Notes: generated by a model not told the origin, from the letters alone. Shown: positions 31,401-49,000, numbered from the stretch's first letter. The stretch: 64,000 nucleotides of DNA from Polytrichum commune (GCA_950295325.1 OX485805.1:33219501-33283500); one strand, 5' to 3'. Numbers and translations: made by a program.

Positions 31401-34086
31401 TTACTCATATGCTAGCTAACCCATCGCACAGCAGCAACACATCTCAGTTACCACTAACCAAAGGTTGACCAATTTAAGAGAGGAGCTCAGATTCACCCAT
31501 CCAATTGTTCTCAACATGACACTAATTACAATATGTCCACACCATTTGTGTTTCAATATGATTAAAATAAACATCATTATTCATCTAAATTTAGACATTT
31601 CGAATTCGTGTTTTAGTAATATTATCATTAACACATTAAAATTAAATTAAAAATAATGTGTTGATTTAGGGCGATGTAAGAAATAGTGTGGTCCGCCTCG
31701 TAGCGGAACGGAGAAGGGACCCAAGAAATGAAAGGTGAGCATTCAAGAAAAAAACTTGGGCTACTCATTTGCAAAAGTTAGCCAACATTGGGGGTATGGA
31801 TGAGTTTAGATTTTTTCACAAAAGCAAAGTTCTAAAAGCTTGCTAAATTTTGTTTTGGTAGCTTTTATTTAAACCTTAATTTTAATTAGGTGGTGCGGCC
31901 ATGAAATCAATTAGCTCCCATAAAGGTTAGCTACCTCATATATTAGTTAATTCTCTTAATTAATATCTTCATACATTCCATATGAAGATAAAAGTGAAGA
32001 TGCCCCAAGCACGTGGTGGAGGTGCAAACTTGTGATTGTGCAAGTGCAATGGAGGATATTGTTTCTGAAATTTAAAATTGATTATTGTTCGGAACTACAC
32101 GTGACTATGTTAAAATCTTCATTTATAGTATTATTCACATAAGCAAAGCAATTGTGGATACCATGGAATATAATGTTGTTCACTAGTAGAGAATTTATAT
32201 GCTATGTCAAAATAATAAAATTGTGTAACTACAGATTGTAAGTGACACATATATCATAAATAGTGCAATCCTTTTTGAAGAAGGTTATTTAATTTTATTT
32301 GCATACAACACACTTTCATTTCTCAAGCATCGAAGTGTTGCATTGATGGACTTGCTTGGTACCTAGTCACCTTCCATTCTCAAGCATGGAACTACATGTT
32401 GTTTACGCTGTTGATAAAAATGTGAATGTTGTATGGGAGAGGTTTGGTGTGTTGAACTGCAAGTACTAGGCTATAAGGCTCCGCTCTCAGTATGTTGGGG
32501 TATCCAAGGAGCTTAGCAACGATAATAGTGCGTGAGGAAGCCTTATAGACTCTAGAGCCAGTGATATTATCATTGCCTTCGTGATATGGGGGGGGGGGGG
32601 GGAGAACCATCGGTGTAGTATGCAAACCAAGGGTGATATTTGTGGGGATGAATGTGAGCACGGGGAGGTCACTATCAAAATTTTATTAAACCTTGTGGAA
32701 AAAAAAACATAGGGTATTTTAATTCAATAGAGTAAAAATTTAACAAATTTTGGAATTACTATAGCTTGGATAAAACAAACCACACAATATTATATCTAAA
32801 GTAGGGTAGGTGAAATGCACAGAGGGTATTCATTTTTATATTAATAAATAGGATATGTAATATTTGGACGAGCAAATAATTTATGTGAGGTTCAAATGAA
32901 TGTATTTGTATTTTATGAGAAATAGTCTTAATTGACTAAAATTCATCCAATTTAGAAGTTGGCATTGGATATCATGGTTCAGGGCCACTTCACACACAAG
33001 CCAAGAGCTTGACCATGAGATTGTGAGAGCTCAAAAGAAGTGTCCAAAGGCCATCCCAAGGCACCTCCAAAATCATGTAGTGTGGTCATAGGCCCTCAAG
33101 TGTAGTGTGAAATCATACGTGACCGGGCCCTCAACCAAATGCTATTTCACGTTTTCCTATTCAACTAGAATTTCTTCAACAAAGCAGAGGGAGACTGCTC
33201 AAGAGCAACACCCCGACTTTAGTTTTCCAAGGAGCTAACAATAATATGTGGTGGATTGGGCAGGTTCAAATGATGTGGAGGAAGTTTGGCTTGAAATGAA
33301 AATAATTTAGGCAACCCGTTGGCCTCAAAAAAATAACAAGAAATTGCATTTGAAACGGAACTTTCCATGCCGACATTTGAATTCATGATGTATTATTTTT
33401 CACTTGCTCCAGATTACCTCAAATTCCAGTATGACCAAACAAATTTTAAGTGGGTGGATGTAGATTTAATTTTGTCAAATGTGACAATGGAGTATGATCC
33501 GGTTATGAAGATTATTCACTTGATCTTATAAATGCTAAGAGCTTAGATGAATTTGTGGGAAAATCATGGTTGTAAGAATTGCATTGATGTTGATCACACT
33601 TGAACATTTGCCCTTTGTAGACAATATTATTGGTCATTTGATTGTTTGCGTATAATTATGTTGGATATTTTACTCATTTTGTAGGTTCATTTGGTTGACA
33701 TGTTTTTGAACACATTCTTGAATATGAAAACCATCTAATTTTTTTCCTTTCTCCTAGTTTTTGTTCATGCTTCTGAAGGCAACCAGACCAAATTGCACAC
33801 TTTAGGCATCGAGCACAATTTTTTATTATTATTTGAATTGTTTTTTTAATGTTTTTTTTTCATAGATCAACATCAATTTATGTCAATATTTCACGATGTT
33901 GATAAAATTATGGTACAATTTACTAGTAGAGTCTATAAAATTGTTTCATGATTTATATTATTTTACCTATAGAGTCTTGAAAAATACCTCAAAGTATCGT
34001 TTTATTTATTTATAGGGCTCCAATCAATCATAAAATCTAGATAAATAGCCCATCTTTAAATAACCACATGTAGTATACCCTAGAGA
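31401..34086. other. Gene-free AT-rich stretch with a G run
   Basis: No gene recognised. A homopolymer of 15 G lies at 32588-32602. The remainder is AT-rich with short frames. It ends at the coding part of the LTR-retrotransposon fossil, and its last kilobase may include older parts of that element, though nothing is recognisable. Confidence 0.5.
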
Positions 34087-36950
34087 GTTCGAGAAGTTAG
34101 AGAGTTAGAGAGGGAGAATGTGATTCTTCATGATCGAGAGGGTCCTAATGTCATTCATGATTTGGAAGATAGTGAGATGGAAGAATGGGAAGGACCGAGA
34201 ATTCCTTTGGATGAGTTTGATGGTGTTGGCAATGCCAAAGTGGAGAAGTCGAGTGGCTACGATTTATGGACTGATCTTAGCTCACTTAAGGCCAATATTA
34301 CCTTTGGACAATTATTGGAGATTTCGCCCGTGGCTAGGAAGACTCTCAAGGAAGGAATGCCGGTGACTTGGAGAACTAGGAATGCTAAACCTAGGATGGC
34401 GGCTATAATTCAACCAAAAGGAGGAAGACGGGATGTCAAACCAATTGAGATTGAGGTTATGGTGGTAGACAAGGTGGTTCCTAATGTGCTAGTGGATGGA
34501 GGTAGTGGTTTGAACATCTTACCGGAGCATACCATGAAGAAGTTGGGTCTTAGTCTTACCGGTCCGTTACCTTTCATCATCAATATGGCGAATCAAAGTC
34601 CGGCCGTGCCTTTGGGAATGATTAAAGATTGTAAGATTAGTACCGGAGGGGAGAAGTATGTAGTCACCTTTTATGTCATCAAAATGCATTCTAACAAGGA
34701 TACATTTCCCATCTTGTTAGGTAGGCCATGGTTGAGAATGGCGGATGCCATAGTGGATTGGGGAGGAGTCAAACCATCCATTACGTATGGTCCGGAGGAC
34801 AATAGGGTCAGAGTTCCCATAGGGTCGTTAGGTGGTTGGATTAGACAAGAGATTGTTTCATCTTCGGAAGATGAGCGTGATGCCAAGGAGATGACAAGAA
34901 TGATGAGGCATTGGTAGAAATAGTTCATTCGGGTGGTCTAGGTCCTAGTTTCTATAATTATGGGGATGATGGAGAGTATGCCCAATGGTTGAGGAATTAT
35001 CCGGAGTCGGAATTCGATATCATGACGACGTCCCACCATACATGCTTGAGCGATGATATTTTTGATTCATGGAGTGAGGAATATTCTTTGTTAGAACCAT
35101 GTGAGGTGCTCACCGATGAAGAATGGATTTTAAAGGGATTGACACCTTGTGTTGATAGTATGGAAGAAAGTGACGTAAGTTTTGTACATATAGATGGGAC
35201 TCAAGATGAGGATGCTATCATGGAAATGGAGAAGTTGGAGGAGTCTTTACACTTCAAGACTACGTTAACATGAATTGTTGTTGGGCAAGATGTCAAGAAT
35301 TATTCTAACGTACCGGCGGATTGGTATAGAAACAAAGATGAACAAATTCATGTTACCGAAGGAGATTGGAAATATGTAGATGTTCTAATTAAAGTTGGAC
35401 ATTGGATGTTAGAGTGGTCATCTCGCGATCCACATCAATGTTGGGGTGAAATTTGGACACTATGGGTGGAAGATGGAATTAGGATTCAATTGGGGTACCA
35501 AAAATGTTACATCGAAACGTCCGAGGATGAAGAGGAAGACCAATGTGTTACTAGCTCTGAGAAAATGTTGCCTATACATCGATCTAGTTTGCAATGAAGT
35601 CTCTTAAGGTCGCAATGAGTTCGTACCTTATCGGAAGTCAATCATGGGAGAAGGTTGACTGACTTGGAGTTTGAAGACAACTTGCCTTCGAAGCAAGAGA
35701 TTCGGGATCCATCCCCTAATGGTCGCCAATTATATGAGCCTAAAATGGTTGCTCATATTTGTTTTATGCTTAGAATTTACTTAGAATTGCATTTGGAGTG
35801 TTATTGAAACAATTAAAAGTATAAAAAGAGTGAGGTTTGGTGTGGTTTATGTTTTAGGCCTTAAGCCTATTTTGTGTGGTTGATTAGAAGCTTAGTGGCG
35901 TTAGGGAGTGTTTTGATTAGAGGAGTAGTATTTGTTGAGGCAAGGGGAAGGGCCTTGGGTTTAAGTGTTTGATTTAGAACACGTTCTTGTTGGTTTAGGG
36001 GATGAAGGTTTAGTGGATAGGATAAGGTCCTACTAAGTAGGAGAGGGTTAAGGAGTTTGTGGTTTTTAGGTGCCCTCTCCCTCTCTCCCCTTCTCTCTTC
36101 CTCCTCCCTTCTCTCCCTCACACTCTCTCTTTCCCACACACTTCCCTCTCTTCCCCTCTTCCCTATCCCACTCGGATGCAGCTGCAAAATGGGTTAGGCG
36201 GCAGCAAGGAGGTAGCTCGACCAGCTACGGCACTGGTATACACAAGGTTGGGTTCTGGACTCAGTTGCAGTCAGCTGCTAAATGGGTTAGACGGCAGCAA
36301 GGAGGTAGCTCGACCAGCTACGGCCACGGGTATACACAAGGTTGGGTTCTGGACTCAGTTGCAGCCAGCTACTAAGTACAATGAGGCAGCAGCAAGGAGG
36401 TAGCTTGACCAGCTACGGCCACGGGTATACACAAGGCTGGGTTCTGGATTTAATTGCAGTCAACTGCTAAATGGTTAGGCGGCAGCAAGGAGGTAGCTCG
36501 ACCAGCTACGACCATGGGTATACACAAGGCTGGGTTCTGGATTTAATTGCAGTTAGCTGCTAAGTGGGTTAGGCGGCAGCAAAGGGGGTAGCTTAGACCC
36601 AACTCACATTAGTGGTTGGATTTGGTCTAAGTTGGTCCAAGTTAGACTAAAGGATTAATTAATAAGTAAGTAGGCAAACTATACCACGCTAGGTGGTGGT
36701 ATTGAATACTCATTAGATTTAGTGGTTTTGCGATGGGATGTGGTACGGGGGTGACATTAGAGAATTGCGTTTTTCAACGCTTGTATCCTCGACATGGAAT
36801 AAAGTGGTGTGCAAGAGTTGATGGGAAATGTAATGGATCTTTACTAAGTTGGAAAGATGGATTTATGGGAACACGAATGTGATATCCATTCCCTCACCCG
36901 GACTAGAGCGCTTAAGGGTGGGTGGTTTGGCCTCACATTCTACATCACTT
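34087..36950 (+). mobile_element. Ty3/gypsy-like LTR-retrotransposon fossil
   Basis: The element is recognised by an aspartic-protease domain in a 265-codon frame at 34120-34917: VLVDGGSGLNILP (active-site D-G-G in place of the usual D-(S/T)-G) and a later PILLGRPWLRMADAIVDWG flap/dimer segment, both typical of plant gypsy-type Gag-Pol. Further frames of the same polyprotein follow to about 35597. From about 35735 (TGAGCC) to about 36950 the sequence is non-coding, with a TATAAAAAGAG motif, a pyrimidine-rich patch (36060-36170) and a 94-bp tandem repeat, and may be a long terminal repeat. No reverse transcriptase or integrase was recognised and no second LTR was found, so it is an incomplete, broken copy. 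Age cannot be estimated without an LTR pair. Confidence 0.7.
36178..36600. repeat. 94-bp tandem repeat, about 4.5 copies
   Basis: Units start at 36178, 36267, 36361, 36455 and 36549 with GCAG(C/T)(C/T)AGCTGCTAA or similar, then GGCAGCAAGGAGGTAGCT, CGACCAGCTACG, GGGTATACACAAGG and TGGGTTCTGGA. The first unit is 89 bases and the next three are 94; the last is partial. It lies in the presumed LTR part of the gypsy-like fossil. Confidence 0.9.
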
Positions 36951-37798
36951 ATGATTGTATGAATCATTTGGGTTATGGTCTTGGAAAGATATGCATCATT
37001 TTATCACACTTGTTCTTTTGGTAAGCACAAGTCTTTCACATGTATGATAAGTTTTTGCACTTAGTTTTTACAATGAAATGTATGTTTTATGCCTTTTTGT
37101 TGCCATGCTTTTTCCCACCACTTTGCATTGCATACACTTTCAAATGATTTTCTTAATTAAAAGGAATGTAGACTACAAAAATTGCAATTACATGGGCAAT
37201 ATAAGTAATGGTAGGGTGCAAAAAAAAGTAGGTCATTTTAGAGATAAGAAGCTTTTAATTCATGTCTTGGAGGTAAATAGCCCTTGAACAAATACCCCTC
37301 CACTGCACGTGGTGCACAAAAATCCTATAGAGTGACCTACCTGAGGTCTCTAGAGTTTGAGTGGACCTATGCAATTGCCTTGGCATTGTTTTGAGCATTG
37401 TATAGAACATTTTGTTGTATACGTATACAAGTAAATAAGCATACTATTGAAGAAATTATAGATGCCACAAATTCAGTAGACATTGCAAGAATATCTTTTT
37501 AGATAATAACTTTGAGGGAAAGATTCTCAAAGAAAAATTTCTTATGAACATTAAATTCCACCTTAAGTGCAAAAAAAGAAAGAAAAAGGAAAAGAAAGCA
37601 CACAAGTGCAGCAAAGTGAAGGTGTGAGGAGAATTTGATCCTTGAAACAAAATTTGCATCTTACATCCCTCTATTCAAATTTGTGGAAATCAGTTGATCT
37701 TTCAGCATAGAGACTTGTTCTTGGGAACTGACCTGCAAAACTAATGGTGTAACTACTAATCAGGTTTGGGACATCTATATATGTTTCCATCATACAAG
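36951..37798. other. Spacer downstream of the MDH gene
   Basis: No gene or clear repeat seen. The A+G-rich patch at 37569-37595 is low-complexity. It lies between the gypsy-like fossil and the 3' end of the malate dehydrogenase gene. Confidence 0.5.
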
Positions 37799-37804
37799 TT
37801 TATT
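37799..37804 (-). terminator. Polyadenylation signal of the MDH gene
   Basis: On the minus strand this reads AATAAA, 76 bases past the MDH stop codon, inside TTAATAAACTTG. Position and sequence fit a canonical poly(A) signal, though plant signals are often degenerate. Confidence 0.45.
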
Positions 37805-37879
37805 AACTTACTCATGAACATATATAGTTAAGAAAAATTGTCTACACACACAATCTCCTAAAATCTTAATAATTAAACA

Positions 37880-41096
<3,217 letters not shown>

Positions 41097-44000
41097 CGAT
41101 TTGGATTGGCCTCAAGTAGATTTATTTCCTCCTATGGGGTGGATTTAGTCAATAAGCAACGCAAATGTTGGTACACCCATGAACACACCACAATGAGACT
41201 AGTCACAATCCACAACCACTTGCACCAACCTTCAAAGGCCTAAACAACCAACTACGCTCTTTGGAATCATTAAGCTCTGGTTCTAGAGACGTGATAAAGA
41301 CCTAGAACCCACACAAGTATTGGCATACCAAGTGCTCTAAATGATAGGTGGTGATGTGTACAATTGAGTTGTATTGAACAGTCCAAAGCTTGTATGCACA
41401 TAACTTTCACCAAAGCTTAAGGATTCAAGAATTGCAGGGATCCATGATTCTTTGCACTGTAGCCCCAACGATTGAGCCATGGAAATATTGTGAAGAATCA
41501 GGGACCCATTAATTGTTTTTGCTTCCTATACAAATTTCTCTGTAACCAATTAATGTGTCAGATTATTGTCATAATTGAAGACAATTAAGCTTGCATAAGT
41601 GGATATTCGATAAGTCTAGAACATTAGAGTCAAACCTCAATAAAAATTGTCATCTTCAGAAGATTCCAATGTTGTTAATCTCGGAGATCTTTTTTGTTTC
41701 TTGGTTGACTACACAATTCATTGAGATTCTTGAGGATTGAGGATGTCTTGAAAGATGGACTATATAAACCTCTCTTTTAAATCAAGCCCATCCTGAGAAC
41801 ATTGCAATTGCAAATCCTACTCCTATTCAACCTTGAAATTCCCAACATCATAGATCCCAACACTTGACATTGTCAACAATCATAGCAATTGATGGGAAAG
41901 CTCAACCAAGAAACAACCAAAACTTGTGCCAAGAATTTACCTTAATGTTGGTGAGGGCACATCCAAGTTCATAGCACCGTCAGACCTAATTTCAAGGAAT
42001 GGGATTCACCTTGACTTGGGGACTTTGGGGGAACTATGATTTTACTATAGTATTGGACATTCTTGTATACAAGTGTATGTGAACGAGCACCACACATTAA
42101 TAACTACAATAAATATTGTATTTAATGTTACTTATTATTCAAAATTGTGCATTTTTATAACTATTTTTTTATTTGATTTTTTGACCAACAAAGGTCAAAT
42201 TGGTTGATTGGACATTATAGAATATTAACATCTTTACTTGGTAAAAAATACATTAATAGTAAAAAAGTAGCATTGTGTAACTCCAAATAGTAAGTGACAC
42301 CATGCACAATATTTAGTGTACTCATGAACAACTTCATGTCACTTATGTAGATGGAAATTGAGTGGCGAACGAAAGCTATGTATTTGAGCAAGCAAAAACA
42401 CTGTGAACATGTAGGCTAAAACACCTCTTCACAAAGCCCAACCGTCAAAGTTACCCACCTCACTCATTCTGACCTCCCCACACATTTAGGTTTAGTGAGG
42501 TGGGCTAAACCGCCAGACAAAACGACTCACGGGCCGCACATGTAAATTGGCTCAGTTGTAGTGTTATTCTATTGTTGGTGCATGGTCCACCCACTTAGTG
42601 GACCAAACCCATAATTTTCATGTCTACGCTAGTTTGCATAGAGCAGTTCTAGACAAGATGCTGAGTGGAACTCCTCCAAACATGTCAACACCTTTGCCGT
42701 CGTTGAAGATTCCTTGAAGTTGTGGACTATAGAGCAAATCGCAGCCATGCATTGTGCATTGTACATTGGAGATATAGATTTGGAGTACATGAGGTGGTAT
42801 TTTGGCAATAATTAGTTGGTTGCAAAGAAACAACTCATCCACCAACTCTGGTATGAGCAACTTATTAGAGCAGGAGGCTTTGCGGACCTTTTTGTGTGTG
42901 GTTTTTGCTACCTTTCTTTTTGAAATATTTGACCTAATTTTAGAAAAGGACCTTGAATTAAACTCACATTATACTTGATTTCAATGTTTAAAAATTAATA
43001 TAGAGAAATGATACAAGGTCATGAAACAAGCGTTGAATTTAACGCAAAATGGTTGTGAGGGTTTCCATTTTTAAAGTGAGAATTGATAATGTGCTATGAG
43101 AAATTAGGTTATAAATACACAACAACCATTACTGAGCATCACCAATTTTACTATCTTCAAACCAACCTACAAAGAAGAGTATCATTGTTTCAACGTATGT
43201 TGAGGGGATGGGGAGATGCAAAAAATGACATAGTAAGGTTATGAAGTGCAAATCAAGCAAGAAATTTGGAAGTTTTTCTTCTTGTTTCTTGAAGAACAAG
43301 AAGTCTTGCTATGACACAAAGATTTTCCAAAACCATGGTGTGACCTCTTCACAGTGATGTGTGGAGCACTTTAGTTAGGAAATAAAGTATGGTGCAATGA
43401 CTCTAGAGAATTCAACGCAAGACTTAGTTAGGGTTTCTTTACAAGTTGGTCATGAAAGCTTTTTGTGGAGATGAGAGTTATCACATGAAATTGGGAGTTG
43501 ATATTGTTGCTTTGCTGGCATAGCAATTAGTAATTTTGAATGCACAAGTAGCTTGAAGCATTGACTACAATGTTGTAAGGTCGTTGTGAATCGATGCACC
43601 CTTCAAACATGCAAAAATTATAAATCATGTGCAGTGTGCAAAGCACAGTCTAAATTGAAATATCCATAGATTATTGTAATCCAATTTGATTTATCCCAAG
43701 TTCATATCCTTTGAGCTTCTCATTCTTGTATTGTTTTGAGTGAAGAGAAGGTGTTGTTAAGATTTCATGGTCATCTAATATTAAGTCTTGTGGCGGGCTT
43801 GGAACATTTGTTAAAGGTAACTTTGACTTCCCAATAAAACCAAATTATTATCTAGCCCTATAGTAGAAACCAACTATCCTAGTTGTTGGGACTTATTATT
43901 GAAAACATCATCCATACAAAAATATCAGCATTGTTGTCCAAGCTAAAATTTATCAATATTTCACTTGTATACCAATCAATTGAATAACTTATGCATAATA

Positions 44001-45418
44001 CCAATGGATATTTTGGTTCACAAAGTGATAATTTGTATAATATAAGCTTGAGCCTAAAAGTTGATTCTTGGCTTAATCATCTAGTTATGTATGGGTCAAT
44101 TATAGACTATGAGAACTCAAAGAAGGAAGAGCATATTGTTTGAGATGAGCTTTATACATTAATTATGCACTGGCTTCTTGCAAGAAGAATGCTACAAGAT
44201 GGGCACTGTTATCATAGTTACATTTACATTCTAGCCATTGGTTTGCATGGCCGTCCTATTTTTATTTTTATTTTAATATTGTTGGGTGTCACCATGTAGG
44301 TTAAAGACACTCTTGAGAAACAAAAGTGATGATCTTTTGCCAAAGATCTTCTCATCTATTGCAAGTGACATGTGATACACCTTGACCCCCTATTTATTAA
44401 CAAGCCGCATGATTCATTGAGAAGTCGGTGAATGTTGCTAAATATGTAAACTGCACAGTATCTTCAATTGTAAGGCATGAAGAATTGTACATAATAGCAT
44501 TTTTGTTTTTTGGTTGGATCCAAGATTAGGGGTTTCAAAGCTTGGTTGCTTGGGAGGAATGGATACAAGATCTAGCACCTATTCACTTATCTAGGTGGTG
44601 TGAACATATGTAGGAACCATGTAGACATGTCAACTTTTGATACTTCATGTGTGAAGCATTTTCCTCTTGTTTAGAGCTACATTTAAGATTAATATATAAT
44701 GGTTTGAGTAAAGTTATAGTTGTGATCACAATTGTTTTTTAAACACATTTGTTTATTACCTTTTTTTTAGTTTGCACACGTTCATTTCCATTGTGATTAA
44801 TCATTTTTGTAATTTACAAAATCAAATTGCATCTGATTGCTAAAGGTGAGAGTTAATGATTTGAGGGAGAGGGGAGGGAGCTCCCTTGCTACTCTCTTCT
44901 CACCTTTGCTCACTCGGCCTTAGGGTCTTTAAAAGGTCCAAACATTGTTAGACCACTATGGTTACTAGCTATGTCTATGGTCCTTTCTTGGTGATTATTC
45001 AACAAACTTAGCAAGGCTTTGGTTTAGAAACTTGTCTACTACTGTGGGATACATATAAAGAAAAAAATGAAGTGATAATCTAGTAAAAATACTCTGATAA
45101 TATTGCAAGATCTAATGATAGAATATTTGGAGATGCATTGAATGACAGTCTATTGCATGTCTAACACTCTTCTTTGCTATCCATAGGATTACAAGACCAA
45201 ATATCCATAAAGTGATTGTGCATAAGATCCTGAAGTTAGTTTGCAATTGTGTAATTGTCAATTCATAGTTGATGATGTTGGACAACTAGACTTTTGTCGT
45301 TCTAGAGATCAAATTTTTCCTTTGTGACTGCACTTGTTTTTTATTTCAATCTCAAGTTATAGGTAGACATCTTGAATGCTTCTTTGGTCTTGCAAAGAAA
45401 TTGAACAAAATCCACTAT
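41097..45418. other. Gene-free AT-rich stretch upstream of MDH
   Basis: No coding region is supportable; the longest frame here (minus, 42624-42860) has no motif. The MDH promoter should lie just right of 41096. Around 42420-42540 is a GC-richer patch with TTAGTGAGGTGGGC and its inverse-like CCCACCTCACTCA, a short inverted repeat. Otherwise nothing is recognised. Confidence 0.5.
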
Positions 45419-46058
45419 CGTAGACATGCTACTAACCGTGCAGCACCACTTACCGTGCATATCATAATACTCCACCATGCCACTTACCGTGTACTTATAA
45501 TCTCGGCCGTCAAATTATATCACATGCAATCTCAACCGTCCGATGTCTCTCAAACTCAATCATGACCGCGCCAATGACCTAAAACATCATTGTCAACTCA
45601 CACTCATCATGGAGTTTCCTTCAGTCGAATCACATAGCAAGGTGTAGATGTAGCAATTTGATGAAGATGAAAAGAGCAGACCTTGCCATGGCCAAAAAAG
45701 AAGCAAAAATTTCAACAACAACTTGAGAAGCAAATGGCTACACAAGTCAAAAGGACAATATCAAAACCTCATCAATTTCCTATGCCTACAAAGAAGAGGG
45801 CAACATTTGTAGCTCCTTTAGTGAAACCTAACATGCACGGTGAGTGAATGGCACATTGATCACACATTGATGCATATAGTTGTGAACTTGATTGTAGAAA
45901 GGTTACAACTTTTCAAATACAATTGTCATTTCATTTTACCACAATACTCTCATCTCATTTACTAATTACAAATTTAAAAAAAAATTAAAAAAAGGTTTAA
46001 CCCACCTTGTGGAAAACCATTTGAAACCCAAATATGCACGGTTAGTAGCATGTCTACG
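45419..46058. mobile_element. 640-bp element with 24-bp inverted ends
   Basis: The left end CGTAGACATGCTACTAACCG (continuing TGCA) is repeated exactly in inverted form at 46035-46058. Just inside the left end, motifs like CACTTACCGTG recur (45445-45500), subterminal repeats of the kind bound by a transposase. No transposase frame is present, so it is non-autonomous. The flanks CACTAT and AAAATAG do not give a clear target duplication, so the superfamily is not set; hAT- or Mutator-type are possible. Confidence 0.75.
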
Positions 46059-49000
46059 AAAATAGTCACTTGTTTGTATAAGTCCAAGGGGCCCGATGCC
46101 ATGCCAAAAATACTAAAAAAGGTTTTTTTTGCATCATTATGCATTGACTTGGTTATAATGAGATAAAAAAAATCTAATTAAAAAAAAATCATTTGTGGGG
46201 CTTCATGGCATGTTGGTGAATTGTCAAATACACGCCCAATCTACACCCACAATAATTCTCATGGCCTTCAAGTTTGAGTGATATTCTAGGATTGTTTCTT
46301 GAAGAACATAAGAATAAAATCTTCATTCCTTGAACTTGATAAATATTAATCGTAGAGTATTATGAAAATCAAGGTTTTTTGGTTCAAAAAAATAATACCA
46401 GTCTTTGCCATTGACAACCTTGAGAAGATACATTTATGATGTTCGCAAGAAGAATGCCTTTTTCATTTGTATTAGTTTTGTTCAAGAGGTTGGATTCATG
46501 TACACTTTTGTTTTCCTTCTAGATGTGAGAATGGCATTTTCAGCTATATTGATTTTGTTCAAGAGGTTGAATTTGCGTATACTTTTGTGTGTCTCTCTCT
46601 CTACGATGTGTAGCCTTAACCATAAGAGAACCAAACTAGTAATTTATGTTAAACCCAAAGTAAAGTTACTTTAGGGTTAGGTTAACTAACGGATATCCAC
46701 CATAGATCAAGACATTTGCATCTATGGCCACAAAGGATTACCTAGCTCTATATTGAGTGAATGAGGCCATAAGGACCTCCTGTCACTGGCTAAACCGCGG
46801 TGGTTGCTTACCCTGAGTAACTTGTGGGCTTAGTGCAAGTTGAACAAGCTAGTTAAGCTGAGAGGTGTATGTAACCCAACTCTAACTTCGACTGCACAAG
46901 GTTCAAATGGCTAAGGAACATGTAGAATACTCTATGAAAGTATGTGTATTTTTTGATGCAAAATGTATGTTCATGTTGTACATCATTGTGTGACATAGAT
47001 AACAATTGGGTTCTGTTGTTATTCACCTTGTGTATGTTACTAACCCTCTCTTTGGATTTGGTTGGTGGCTTGAACACAAGTGAGGCAGACCCTTCACAAA
47101 TTTGACGGCATACTTAGGTTTGCTTTAAAACTTCATTCAAAAGTAGTGTGTAATAGTGCTTAGGCATTCCTTGTTGATGAGGAATGATATGCAAAATTTT
47201 GAATAGTAGTAGGGCTTTGAAGTATTATTGAACAAGGCTTATACTTGAAGTTGGCAAACTTTGGATATGAAATATATAACTTTTTTTTAAGGGTACAAAG
47301 GTGCCACCTTAGTAATAGGGATTACTTAGGAGTTTTTACTTTCTTAGAAACATACCAAGAGGAGACAATGACAATGGTAAGATGATAGCAAAGCAAAGGT
47401 ACGACCATGTGGGATGACCCCACCCACCCTCCCAGGTTTTGAAAGGTACATAGATATGCAAAAGAATGGTTTGGCCTCTTGATAAGAGGATGTATTACAC
47501 AAAGACTAAGCTTGACAGTAAGCATGCACTAAGCAAGAAAAGCCTAGCTCTCTCTTTGTGCACCTAAGCAACCTTGTCACCAAATACATCCCTAACTACT
47601 ATTAGAAGTGTCATCAACAATTAAATAAATATGTACAGAAACCCTTCGAAAAGACCAATGAAACCGCAAGGCTAGTAAACTTGTCCCTTTTAACAAATAG
47701 CATACAAATAAGGTGTTTCTAACTAATCAATCACTACCCCAAAAGGGGGGGGGGGACTGCAAGACTCATTGGACTATTCTTACTATATCGTGTGACTTTT
47801 CTATGCAATTCACTTGATGGATGGCTTGACAACAAACCTTCCTCACTATGATGATCTTCTTTTATTCTTAAAAATAAAGGAGTTCATTGCTAGAGGTGGA
47901 AAACTTAGATGTGAAAATCACCAGCTACATAAAACTAGTTTGCATTGTAGCTCAAGTCACAACAATGTAGCCAAATAAAGAGCAAGTTCATCTTGTGACA
48001 ATTGTCAAAATAGGCAAATCAATTGCCTTGGCCATGATCATGTCAACTCTACACTGACCATGACACACCCCTATAGAGAAATTGGATCACCATTCAAATT
48101 TTGTTGTATTTCAAACTATAGCATGTGCATAACACAACTATATATTAAGCTTATAGACATCAAACAAAATTCACATAATTCCAGGCTCAAAATTGAGTGT
48201 AGGTGACATAGAATCTTATCAAATATTTATCAACACAACAAACACTAATTGGTCACTGTCGCCTTGACTCAAGAAGTGTTTATTGAGTTTTTTAAAGTAG
48301 GGTGTGGAACTAGTTCCTTCTTTTGGCTCATTGAAAATATTGAGGGGCCTATTCCAAACACAATAGTCAAGCCCACCTCACCAATGTTGCTCTCCAAAAT
48401 TGGCTTCATTAAGAAATATTGAGGTGTATGAAAGAGGCTTGCATTCTCCATTAGCAACCTCACAATATACCAAAACTTTCTTCTTCAAAATTGATGTGAG
48501 GAACACCAAATTACATATCTCTCAAAGGCAACCCTAGCAAGGTTGGTGCATTAGATTGTATTTTTGACCCACCCTTGCAATGCTGAACAATCTCAAATGT
48601 TAAGATATTTGTAGGTGATTGCATTTGTTGTACATCAACCAAAATTGGAAAGAAGGTTGTCCAATATGAACACTTATTGCACATAAAAAAAATCACACAT
48701 CTGAACATATACATAAATATCTATATTGAAGTGCCTATAAGTGAAAATATAAGTGAAAGACTAAATAAACACGTGATGCATTAGAATGTACCATTCAAAT
48801 AATTGCAAGATGAAATCTCACAAAAACCTATACAAAGGTTTATAGTAAACTTACATGACTCCTCTCCCTCCGTCTTCTGCATTGTTATTGTAGACGTATG
48901 CCAAGTAGCCTGGGTGAGAACTATAAATGAACAATACCTTGACAAGTTTCATTGTTCAAGGCTTCATGACCATCATTGTGGATTTTAAACATTGGCACAA

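Noticed and set aside
36059-36403. ORFs rich in Pro/Ser/Leu over the pyrimidine patch
   Set aside because: They arise from the CT-rich low-complexity tract and the 94-bp repeat and have no domain.
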